Shown here: positions 53,485 to 64,000 of the stretch, in pieces | Position numbering within the stretch: position 1 is the first letter of the stretch | Layout: every line of letters starts with the position of its first letter | Source: Cardinalis cardinalis | Lineage: Eukaryota; Chordata; Aves; Passeriformes; Cardinalidae | Length of the DNA stretch: 64,000 nt | Direction: 5' to 3' | Assembly (NCBI GenBank): GCA_014549065.1 | Contig: JACDOX010000001.1 | Coordinates: forward strand, 396,918-460,917 | Notes under the pieces: model-generated | Databases searched by the model: none | The model's input: only the letters and a program-made list of their open reading frames with translations | What the model was told of the DNA's origin: nothing | Position numbers and translations under genes: made by a program

Positions 53485-54689
53485 AATTGTAATGTTTTGC
53501 AGGACCAAGCTGCCCTAAACGATTTGGGCTTTGATAGTATTTTACAAGTGGAACTTCCTTAGATGGATGATATGTAACTTCCTGGATTCCCAAAGCTCAG
53601 CAAAGTGGCATGACCTTACCCCTGGGTTCACTCCTCTGTTTTAGTGCCCATAAACCATTTTCAGATGACAATATTTGAACTAAGACCCTTGCTTTTTGTA
53701 CAGCACTTGGCTGCTATTTCCTCTTCCTCCTAGTTGTTTGTTTCATTCCCCTGCTTGATGTTATCAGACTTATCTCAATGTGAGGTTAAACACTTCTTTT
53801 TGCTGAGTCCTATGTAGTTTCTAAAACAAAGACTTGAACTTCTGCTGATCCCGTGGCAGCCCGCATAACATAAATAAAAACATCGTGTACACGGGCTGGG
53901 CTATGTATGTAACAGTTAAATCATTTGTCCAGGATGGAAAACAGACACTTTAATTCTAGTGCTTAAATTTGAAGCACAGACCATTGTGTTCCACGATTAC
54001 ATTTACATGCTTCCTCCTGAAGTGGCCAATGAACCAAATCACTATTTATCATCTATTGTACAAGATTTCCTGACTCTGCTTGTGTTTAGACTCCTGTTTT
54101 GCTGATACTGGACTTCACAGTATCGTCGGCCTCCACAGGAGCATATAAAAGCACAAACTATTCCTAAGACTAAATAGCAGGCTCTGTGTTAGATAATGCA
54201 TTGGCCGGTAGGCTGCACTTTCTTGCTAATTACAGTGGAAGTTTTCTCTTAAAGAAAACATGGCATAGCAAATGGCATAGGATCAGCTTGCTTTCTAATT
54301 GGAGCTTTCTCTCTAATTCTCTCAGTACCAAGTTTCCCCATAAACACATTCTTCTATATTTGGATTCTGGATTTAACCCTCATACAAAATGAGNCTTGAC
54401 ACAATGATATATTTATTTGATCTTTTCTAAAGCACCAATTGTAAGCCAAGTAGCATAAAGAGCCAAATGCAAAACAGTAAAAGTAGAAAGCAAAATCTAA
54501 TAGCATGTTACAATATGCTATACACACAGAATTCAAAAGGGACCTGCCAGCCCCAAAAGATTCAATTCCTGACTAGTTAGAGGAAAGAGAAAAACAAAAG
54601 GGTAGCAGATGCAAAAACAAAGGTAGGGAGCCCATAAAACAGTCATGGATAGGCCAACTGAAATAAACAGGGCTTGCAGCTTGCCTTAA

Positions 54690-55060
54690 AGGCAGCCAGC
54701 AAGGGGCTCTGGCAGGGAGTTCCACAACGGAGGACAAGAAAGCCTTGCCTTCGGCCTGCATCTGACTCAGCCNGGGGAGAGAAAGCCACGTCCAACCGCG
54801 AGCAACTGCCAGACAGGGACATGGAGCACAAGGCTGCTGCCCAAGAACCAGGGGATTAACATTTGAGCAGCTACATGGACAGGCCTGTATTTTTTAATAT
54901 ATCNACCCCAAAGAGGCTCCGGATCCATTTCAAGNGAAACAATTAGGAGCACATTACAGTAGTCTAGCCCAGATGATTGCAGTATGGTCTTTGTCCAAGA
55001 TAAATAAGCAAACTGTTCAAATAAGCTGGAAATTCATCACTAGGACGTAGAACCAGGGCC
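54690..55060 (-). mobile_element. L2-type LINE fragment (C-terminal end of ORF2)
   Basis: On the minus strand, SGLDYCNVLL (54944-54967 for LDYCNVLL) matches the conserved RLDYCNxLL block of L2-clade reverse transcriptases. Further along the same strand PLWNSLPEP (54704-54730) matches the KLWNxLP block near the end of the L2 protein, preceded by a KAF remnant like RDRAF. The two blocks are about 240 bp apart, shorter than in intact elements, so an internal deletion and frame changes are implied. Three N bases lie inside. The limits are approximate. Confidence 0.75.
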
Positions 55061-56861
55061 CTTCTTGCTGGGGAAGGAACAACGCTGGTCAATAATACTC
55101 CCAACATGTATCTTGTACTAGCCTGAAAATGTGTCTCTCTGCATCCCAGAACACCAGAACACTTCCTGCTTCTTTATTTCAAGCCCATTAAGAAGGCAGC
55201 CTCAAGGCATATGGTCTAAGTGTTTCCCCCCCCATTTTCCACAGCCTTGTGGACATTGTGCTACCACCAGTTTCATTCCTCTGAAACATGTCTACTGGAG
55301 GCATAGGTTACGTGCCTGCAAATATACTGCAGACCTCCTGTAAGCAAGAACAGCTCAGAGCAGACCAAATGAAAATATCACATATTGTGATGTCTCCAGC
55401 CAGCTAATGGAACTGCAACCTCTAACTCCCCTGATAACTCACATCCCGCATAAAGACAGGAGGAAAAAAAAGAGAGAGATGCAATGGAAGACTGCCTTGT
55501 GAAAAAAAGCAAATACTCATCTTGGAATAAGGTATTACCCATTTGGTNCAATCATTTAATTGCTCTTGGCCAGATGCCAGTTTTGGGTCAGCTCCTTGGA
55601 TACATGACAGGGTCTGCAGTCATGGGACAGGAGCCCTCACCCACAACANGGACACAGTGGCAGCTTGAGGAGAGAAGAGCTGGGGAGTGAAGGGTACACT
55701 AAGAGCATCCTGACCATCCGGAGGAGCCAGTAACAGCTGTTCCTGCCGAGCTACAGTCCCAACACAGGGTCACTTCAAAAAATTGGTAATCTGGGAAGAA
55801 TCATGCTGTGGACTGGATCTGGCTTGCAGGACACTATTTGGACTACTCTGTATCAACTCCAAAGCAAAAGCTCTTCTCTAGCTTTTACTGTGGTATAAAA
55901 AAAAGCCTGTTTTGTGGCTTTTTATCTCATGGGCATAATCCCAATCAAAACAATCTGAAATGCAATCAAGACAATTAGTTTTTTTATTCCTTCTGATCCT
56001 AACACGCCTGCAAAGGAGACTGATAACCTTCCGGTCTGATCTTCATCTTCCTGGCAAAAAGAAATATGAACAACATCAGACAATTGCTGACTTTGTACCC
56101 ATGTGCAGGCAGCCTATACTAACCAGGCAGTCTGTAACAGGAAACATTTCCAGGAATTTTACATATGTTTTTATTACGGGAGGATCTGTTTTCTTCATTT
56201 TATTCAGCCTTGAGCTGGGATTTTAGAATGCACTGGTACAACATTCTCTCTACTGCTTAGAGGGTGGGATGGCTGAAGAAAGGCTTCATTCTCCCCGNAT
56301 TTTCTACATAATTACTTGGCTTTTGTTCCTTGGCTCTAAAGTCTGCTAATTTAGCCCAGGTTCATCATCCCCATATTGGACCATTTTATTTCCACAAAAA
56401 ACCTTCTAGATTTCTGTTGCTATTTGATACAAATTACTGAAATATTCTAATTTGCTGACTTCCTTCACAAACTAAAAACTGCATTCCTCTGAAGAGGCAG
56501 TTTGTATCACTTGAGATTCTCTTATGTGAGAGAATATGTGACCCTGACTTAGCTTTATCATGAGCTCCTATTCATTTTGCCTGAAGAATTTAACCCTAAG
56601 TGACCATTTTCATAAGCTTAACAACATTCATCCCTTTCCCCATGCATTTAATTACAAAAAAGCTAATATTCTCTGTGTTGCAGGCATGATGTGCTGAACA
56701 CACTGAGGAAACTTCTAGCAAGATATTTATATCAAGGATTTATTAGCAAATGCATCCAACAGATACAGAGGAGGATTAGCAGAAAAATAACTGGCCAACC
56801 TTTTAAACACTATGCTGTTTAATTTAACTTACATTAACAAATATACTAAAACCCAAAGTCT

Positions 56862-56945
56862 CAGAATAAAATCCTGGCCCTGCTGAAGCCAATGGAATTT
56901 TTGCTATTAACTTTTAATGGGACAAGCACTTTAGCTTTGGTCTGG
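56862..56945. repeat. Possible old dispersed repeat with inverted CAATGG motif
   Basis: Reads aaatcctggccctgctgaag, ccaatgg, then ttttaatggga. This recalls an inverted-repeat family with GAAGTCAATGG in one arm and its complement in the other that I remember from turtle and bird introns. Family assignment is uncertain. Confidence 0.3.
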
Positions 56946-57570
56946 ATCTGGTTAGAAGTAGGGTTTAAGAAAATCAAACTTATTGCCTGGGAGTCTAGTG
57001 GTAATATTCAAAACGAATGAGCTATATTACTTGGGTTCATGAGGAAAATACAAAGTGAAAATTATGGTAACTTTTCAAGGTTTATTAACTCAAGTCCCAT
57101 AGCCTCGAGGGAATATTTCCATCTGCCCCATTTATATGCTACCATGACAGTCCTTGCTCTTCAGTAACTTACATTAAAAAAAGCCTTGGTAGGATTTCTT
57201 TAACTTCCCACAGACAAGTACCTTCAGCAAAATCACACTGTGATTTCATTTTAAAACAATTAGCTCTAAACCATTTTTTAACCAAGTACAAATACTTTAA
57301 CTTGGATATACAAAATGCATTCAGAAGTGACTATATGGAAAGCTAACATATATATAAAAAATAATGTGTACATGTAATTTTATACATACAGAAAAATAAA
57401 TAAAGGTATATCCAAAAAGAAAGCTTTTCCTTCATCCACAAAGACCCTAAGATGCACATTACAATTTTAACTAATTCCTGATAAAAAATAAACAAACTGA
57501 TGTTTCTGAAGTCACTCTTCCAGAAAAGCCTGAAAGGTTAACTGAGCCACGGCTTGTCTTCCAAACGTGT

Positions 57571-57656
57571 GTGCTCCTCCCAGGGAGCACTCTGCTCCTG
57601 GTTCTGTCCCTGTGAGCTCCTCCCAGGGAGCGCTCTGCTCCAGGCTCTGTCCCTGT
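57571..57656. repeat. 43-bp GC-rich tandem duplication (two copies)
   Basis: Copy 1 is 57571-57613 and copy 2 is 57614-57656. They match at 39 of 43 positions and share ctcctcccagggagc and ctctgtccctgt. The unit is G+C-rich in an A+T-rich setting, like a short minisatellite seed. Confidence 0.92.
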
Positions 57657-59064
57657 TAGCCTGGCTGCAGGTACCTCACAGGGTACCACGGCAGCACGAC
57701 TCTCAGCTGGCCCAACAGGATGATAAAGGAAATACAGATGTGAAAACGTTTTTGATGACACTGATGGCCAAACTTTGCCTCTCCCATGGTTCAGCTAAAA
57801 TGAGATACACAGNGGTTCATTACATAGTGGAACATCAAGTCTCAGTGCATTCAGGTGTAGATAACTCCTACACCTTAATTCCTCAAATTGCATTTAATGG
57901 CCTTGTCACAGGCACGAGAAGTACTTGCACATGGTCTGTAAAGAGCTGCTTGATCATGTGGCATGGCTCCCCACTTCCAGATGTAACTGCCTTGAAGGCT
58001 AACCAGCATGCATTTTTTTGCTAATCCTACATTTCCTTATTAAGAGTTGCTACAAACATTTATGGAGTCATGAAAGGCAGATAGATGGCTTGCAAAAGGA
58101 TCAGAATGATTCCTGTGTACTCTCCACTTTATGAAGTCCTGCTTTATAGCCAACTCTGGAAAACTTTCAGATGTGTCTCTAGTTCCTCTCATCTTTGCAC
58201 CATTGCCCTACACTTTGACTAAGCTCACAGTGCCAAGNGGATCAGATTGTTTTGGTCAAGTTNTCAACACTAAATATTGAAAATTTCCTGTACTCCTGTA
58301 CTCCTAATCAAGAGTTCTTTGGCAAGAACTAACTTGTCATCTTCTACCGCAAAAAGTGCTGATGTACCATCTGAGTCATATTATCAACATTTTTTTTTTT
58401 TTGGAGTGAGGGGTTCAATTGTTCAGAATTTGCCCTTTTATGGATTATTAACAATGCATGTGACTTCTTGAAATAAATACTAATGCTTTGTTTTTTGGCC
58501 CTCCCAATCAATTTCTAACTGAGAACTGATTTGTCTGAAATTCTGCTGAACACAGTTCTATTTTCTCTACGAAATTATAGACTTGCATNGTTAAGGGCAC
58601 CATTACAAAAAACCNAAAAACAAAACCAAAAACCTCTCAAAATCTTACTGGGTTTCACTGAGGCTCTCAGTCATCACACTNATTGGATGTGTTAGGCAAC
58701 AGTTTATTTTGCAGAATTTTACACAGTTTTTGCCCTATTTACTTGTTGGATGTTTTTTGAAGCATTCTTAAATTTAAGATGCAAGATTGTTCCTATANAA
58801 GTGTCTCTGACAGGCTTGCTACTTTTCTATTGATGATTTTGCTCACAGATTTTGAAGAGATGTAAGGTAACATNAGGAATTAGTCTACATCAGTCTTGTG
58901 TCAGTGTAAATTTGATGTCAAATATGTTACTTCTGTCAGATGTCAGTATGAGACCTGTGAGATCAGATTAGGTATACAAAGATGACTTTCCATTTTATAG
59001 AGCTGTCTGAAAAGCTCCTATTTCTTAAAGATGTGTAGTTCTTGTAAAAATGGTTGCTGAGCCC

Positions 59065-59116
59065 TTCAGATTCAAGTATTTTATATATATATATATAAAA
59101 AATACTTGAATCTGAA
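59065..59116. repeat. 52-bp AT-rich palindrome
   Basis: The arm ttcagattcaagtatttta on the left is mirrored by its reverse complement on the right (aatacttgaatctgaa), with a TA-repeat core between them. The arms pair over 18 bases before the alternating core. It is followed directly by a (TA)n run. Confidence 0.9.
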
Positions 59117-59141
59117 TATATATATATATATATATATATAT
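59117..59141. repeat. (TA)n microsatellite
   Basis: An uninterrupted alternating TA tract adjoins the palindrome at its right arm. Both are read by short spurious open frames on the minus strand full of IYIYIY repeats. Confidence 0.9.
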
Positions 59142-62100
59142 CACTGGAGTAATGATTATTATCAACATCAGTGGCAATGAGGAGTAGATGACTTTGTATA
59201 GGTTTGGCTCGTCTCTCCCCATTTCCATTTGCAACTGCCAAACTGCCCGCTCTGTTTCTTATGTAAAATTGCAGATGTCTTCTTGTTAATCAAGAGCCTA
59301 ATACACTCCAGATGAATAAACAACTTCAGCACTGCAGCACGTACCTCACTTTTTAAACCCAGGATTTATTGGAGTGGCCTGTTCCAAGATCTCTTAACTT
59401 AAAAAAAAGATGGTTTATTGTTCCTCCCCTCTACAGCCAGGGCCTAATAAATGCATTGAAACTACGTCTTTGTCCCTTTGCAACCCAGTATTCAAAGAGA
59501 TTTCCAACCCTACAGTGTAACATTATCCAAATCCTTTGAAACCATAAGTAGTTGCTCAAACTCAATCATCCAGAGACAGAAGACTTCATATGGAAGGGAG
59601 GGCGAGGCAATCCCTCAGCCAGCAGCGCCTGGGCTGCAGTGGTGGATGCTCACTGCAGCCCACACCCCATCGTACAGGACAGGGACTGAGCTGCTTCTCT
59701 CCAATGCCCAATAGCAAGGAAAATGTATATTTTCCAATATTTCCCTCCCATCAAAAAAGAAGAGTTATGGGGAGCTCATGTAGTTGTGTATTAATTCAGT
59801 GACATTGCCATTTCCCAGTATTTTGCTGCAGACTTAGCCTGCAACCCTGTTAATCAAAATTGGTTTAAATATTTCTATTTAAAATTAAAATCTTTCTCAG
59901 CCAAAATTGTTCTGTGTACTTTAATTTACATTCTCTAAATTGGAGAAAAACAGATCCTTTCTTTGTAATCATGTAGAAACAGGAAAAGGAAATAATAATT
60001 AAAGTTTTAAAGCATATATTAACTCATGGATTGCTAATTTTTAAATTATTGTTTCAAAATATTGGCACCCTCCTTAGAACTTCCAGATTACTAATGTGCT
60101 TGCTAACACTGAACTGCTAAGGGTGGTTCTATTAANAAGTATGTATATAGAAAGCTGGAAAAAAAGTAAAGGTTATAATATTAGCATACCTTACTCATTT
60201 TTAATTAAAGAATTAAAAAGCCCAGTCTTTGGGGGGTTTGGGAAAATAGTGTAGCCAAATGAGACCAATTAACTTCATTAGCTTCTGCAAATACCTACTT
60301 TTNCCGGCACATTTCTGTTTTTCCATCTGCTTCACAACTACACATGTCTACAAATTAACATTTTATTTATGATTTAAGGTTCCAGTTCATAAAAACTAGG
60401 CATTCGTTGCACACAGTTTCCTGCATTTATTGAAAAAATCACTAAATTATATGTATTTTACTCTTTGCTCTATTTTTTCCTCTGAATGCAATAAGCATAC
60501 AGCTTGCAACTGCAAAACAGCCCCAGACCAAATCAGGGTTGAATGTTCAAAGTGGAAACACTGATACTACAATAGGAACTGCAAGAAAATATATTTTAAA
60601 ATGAAAGTTGCAAGAATTCAGGATAAAGTATATGATAAAAATGTCATTAAAATGTCCTATATCTGCCTCTGAGTTGCACAAACACTTTCTTGAACCAATT
60701 GTTATAGGTTAGGAGTCAGATAAGTCTTATCACATACAGCATCAATTTTGCTCATCTTGTTCTCGACCATTCAGCATGCTGCACAGAATGGACCACCAAA
60801 CCTTCTGCACCTTGCTCTTAGGAAGAGTTTTGCAATGGTTATTAATGTTAATACAAAAAGTAAATGGATTATTATGGTCATTTAGCAGTAAAGAAAATAC
60901 ATTTGGAGCTTTGATAACAACCAAACCCACTAATTTATCTCAACCTCCCCATCATTAAGTTTTTTGTTTATGATTATTCAGCAACTTTAAGTGTGAGAAG
61001 TTTTAATGGACAACAAAATCTTCTCAAATAAGTCATAATAATAAAATACTTCTAGAAAAAACTATATGAGTTGGATGAAGGGAGCTATCAGGATTGTACT
61101 ACATTCCAGAGAGGAATGGGCACACTCTGCTTCTGATTTTGCTTCTCGTGTAGAAAAGTCAGAAATCATGGTTCAGAAAGGCAGACCACCATATGAAGAA
61201 CAAAAACATGAGAAGGAAATATTAAAGGCATATTTTAAATGTAAAGTACTATTTCCTAATGTTACTCATGAACTGGTCATTTAGTTTTCTTGTTTCTTGT
61301 ACAAAAGCATTATAAAAAATGCTACTAAACTGCAGTCCTCTAGGTGAGGTGAAGCCAGGGAAATCACTTCCTCTCTCAGTCAAAATACTGGGAAAGAGAA
61401 TAAAGTGCACCTGTGCAACACTTCCACAGAAGGTCCCCAGAACAGCTTCATCTGTGGGGTGAAATCTAATGCCACTGGCAATATCCATAAAACAGTTCCA
61501 TGCCCANTCTCAGCAGGATGACACAGATCCCTCTCTAGCCAATGGGGACACGTGGAGGCTCTTCCCCTGGGCCTTCTATTTCTGTTCTGTAAGCATGGGT
61601 GTGGTTTCACAGTTAGGAGAGCTCAATCTCACCTGAAATGGTGTACCCTATATTTTTTACCTCCCATCTTTCACTCTCTTTGGGACATCTAGCTCCTCAG
61701 TTAAAGACTTTCAAAAGCAGAGACAAGGTGCCCTGGTCACTCTGTCTCTCAACCGAAGCACAGGCAGCTGAGCCCTCAGCTGGAATAGGAATCACAGGTG
61801 TGCCAATATAAAAGCCAGAACAGGCTGCAGTACTTGTTAGGAAGGGCTTTACTGTTTGAGACATGTAATTTACTGGTCTTCTTTACAATTACTTGAATCT
61901 GACTGCGCAAGTCACTCNATGTATCGGCTCAGAATGCACCATTTTGCAGTCCATACGTTGCTCTGTAACACATAAAGTTCAAGGAAATAGCAGAGAAGGC
62001 TACTTCACTATCATGAAGCTCACCAGAAGTGTTCTCTCTACACAAATTAACAAATGCATTTACTTCCCTACAATGTCACTTTTCACATCCATGTCATCNT

Positions 62101-62253
62101 CACTGCACTNCATTTACATCTGTCATCTCAAAAAGCAACCTGCAGAATCTAATGCAAACNCACACTTCTAGCCAAACTTAGAATTAAGAAGACGACTGCA
62201 ACCTTCCTGTTCAGCAANGAGAGACAAGGAGTGCCCAAATGCNTTTGTGTGCC

Positions 62254-62276
62254 CTTATTTTTATTTTTATTTTTAT
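62254..62276. repeat. (TATTTT)n-type simple repeat
   Basis: TTATTTTTATTTTTATTTTTAT pattern with a six-base period. Confidence 0.88.
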
Positions 62277-62870
62277 CCATTTTAATGTTCAGAAACTGAA
62301 CTTTATGGGTGTTGGCCTCATGGTTTTGAGGATCATGTTTCCTCCTTCCCAGATGCAGAAGAGACAAAGCAAAACCACTGAATAACAGGCTAAATAAAAA
62401 GTCAATCCTCTTCATTTAGGATTCTGAAAATCCTTGCACTTAACTAATTTAAACATAACTCTGTGACCCTGGAAGAAGGATTAGCCATCAGAACTTGTAT
62501 GCAGCATAACTACCAGGACATCTGAGCAAACTGAGAGAATTAATAAACTACAGGAAGCAGAGCTGCTTGGAAGAGACAATTTAGGCATTGCAGAATACCT
62601 AGAAAAAATTATTACACCTGTACCTTGTGACCAAAGCATAGAAATTCCGTTATTGTCCTCCAAAAGGTTTTATAAATTTTGTTAAACAAAGGAACAAATA
62701 CATATCATTCACCCATTGCTACACATGGGGTGCACAGATGGGTACCTGTGTTAACATCCTCCTACTCAAAATCAGTACATAAANGCATCCAGTCATGCAC
62801 TGGCCAGCCAGTTGGCTTACTTCTTGACATTTAAACTTTGCATTAGGTTATTAAAATCCAAGATGAAAGT

Positions 62871-62902
62871 ACTGCAAGTAATAAATACTGCAAGTAATAA
62901 AT
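62871..62902. repeat. Perfect 16-bp tandem duplication
   Basis: The unit actgcaagtaataaat occurs twice in a row without a mismatch, indicating recent slippage or duplication. Confidence 0.93.
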
Positions 62903-64000
62903 ATTTATACAGGCTATCTGAAGATATAAAACTGATTTTAAGTAATGGTGTTGATAAAAAAGCAGCATGAAATCTGTGCTTATGACATTCTATGTACAGG
63001 ACAACGCATTTATTCCTTGTCTGATTTGTGTATATTCTACAAAGTAAGAAAAGATGAATACAGAAAAGAGACAAAGGCTGGGGAGGTGATGTGGGTGACA
63101 AGAGAAATTCTAGAAGTTATTGGAAAGCAGATGTAAGCACACTGGTAAATATATTTTTTCCCACAGACAGATTTCACAGTTGGGATTTAGATGATTTCCT
63201 ACTCAATTTTTTGCCCATCAGCAAGAAGATGGTGGTATGATAGAAATGTCAAACCAGACCTCTCTCAAATGGATCCATTCCACCTACACTTTAATGCCAA
63301 TTCTCTCCTCATGCCTCTGTATTTCCCATTTCTGCCTCGAAGAAAATTTGCACTGCTTTTTCCAAATTGGCCTTTTGAAAGGAAAGGAATTAAGAAAATT
63401 AAGAGCTGCAATAGTAAAAGGCAAAATACACAATGTAAACATTCATTTGCCCCTGGAATATTTGAGAAAGGCTATAAAACANATGCAAATCAAGGTATAT
63501 TAATAAGCACCTTCATTTAACATAGCTGTTCATGGAAGCCCCTTCAATCCATGCACTCTTGATACCCATCTTTCTTCTCACGCCCTCCTGAATGATGAAG
63601 TGAATACTATGTAATAAAATCCCCATGGGAGCCCAGAATACATGCTTTTCTCCTCCACTCCCCCAATTTTAAGTTATATACACTTTTAAATCCATTTTTC
63701 CCTAGCTTTTCAGCTCTGTGATTACAAACCTTCATCTTACAGCTCTGTCATATTCTTCCAGCTAACTCCCATCCCCCACTCTCCCCTTTTTTTCCCAAGT
63801 ACCCCCAAAGGTACATAATGGAATGGTAGCACACATTAAAAAGTGGCTAAAAGAATGGTATTAGCACAATGAAAACTCCACATAAATGTTATGCAAATTT
63901 GTTATGAANCAAACCTGNAGTGCAAATTTACTACTTTGCCGAATGATTATAAAATAGCGATTTGTCTTGTATACATTTTTAATGTATTCCAAACCATTTA

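Larger units (their letters stand above)
40045..64000 (-). other. ZNF521: ZNF521 intron upstream of the large exon (partial)
   Basis: This intron sequence continues past the right edge. I searched the minus strand for the exon that should precede the large one (a degenerate finger, CDSCLQVF...EHKINQC) and did not find it. Contents are a MIR-like fragment near 45.2 kb, an L2-type LINE end near 54.7-55.0 kb, a TGATTAAT cluster near 53.45 kb, a 43-bp tandem duplication near 57.6 kb, an AT palindrome near 59.1 kb and several simple repeats. Elsewhere nothing specific is visible. Confidence 0.87.

Noticed and set aside
53920..54000. Possible further MIR-like fragment
   Set aside because: Only a short run (cagttaaatcatttgtccagg) resembles the core, too little to call.
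57471..57761. 96-codon minus-strand open frame with repeated GAHRDRTRSR-like peptide
   Set aside because: The peptide repeat is produced by the 43-bp tandem duplication, and no protein family is recognisable.
58963..59241. 92- and 69-codon minus-strand open frames with IYIYIY runs
   Set aside because: They are translations of the TA repeat and palindrome.
1..64000. CRISPR arrays, prokaryotic operons, rRNA or tRNA genes
   Set aside because: No regularly spaced repeats, no gene clusters and no tRNA-like cloverleaf with A and B boxes were seen. The window is vertebrate intronic DNA.

Overview
The window is vertebrate nuclear DNA and almost certainly sauropsid, most likely avian. It is A+T-rich and intron-dominated, with few transposons and a CR1 retroposon 3' end. 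It holds one recognisable gene, ZNF521 (the EBF- and SMAD-interacting 30-zinc-finger protein), on the minus strand. Two coding exons are present. The giant zinc-finger exon (36692-40044) supplies residues 75-1191 in human numbering. The next exon (20451-20535, 85 bp) supplies one further finger. Both are bounded by GT/AG splice sites, and their phases join correctly. The exons upstream (start codon and NuRD-binding N-terminus) and downstream (last three fingers and stop) were searched for by their expected peptides and not found, so the gene runs off both ends.

Layout, left to right: 1-20450 is the 5' part of the intron downstream of the 85-bp exon, seen from its 3' side. 20451-20535 is the small exon. 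20536-36691 is the 16.2-kb intron between the two exons. 36692-40044 is the large exon. 40045-64000 is part of the intron upstream of it. No other protein-coding gene is supported. The remaining open frames are short, lack family resemblance, or are antisense shadows of the zinc-finger exon.

The introns hold a few old mobile-element remnants, all on the minus strand. One is a decayed CR1-type LINE reverse transcriptase whose catalytic blocks can still be read (about 24.96-25.62 kb). Another is the C-terminal end of an L2-type LINE (about 54.69-55.06 kb). There is also a CR1 3'-end fragment (about 29.90-30.13 kb) and three MIR-like SINE fragments. In addition there are simple repeats, short tandem duplications, a 52-bp AT palindrome, a pair of related 110-bp sequences 1.3 kb apart, a small CpG-rich patch beside one of them, and a cluster of identical TGATTAAT sites.

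More than 100 isolated single N bases are scattered through the window, only two of them in coding sequence. I found no sign of a novel multi-gene system. The most useful second looks are the CpG-rich patch with its neighbouring duplication, the TGATTAAT cluster, and the weak splice donor of the large exon.
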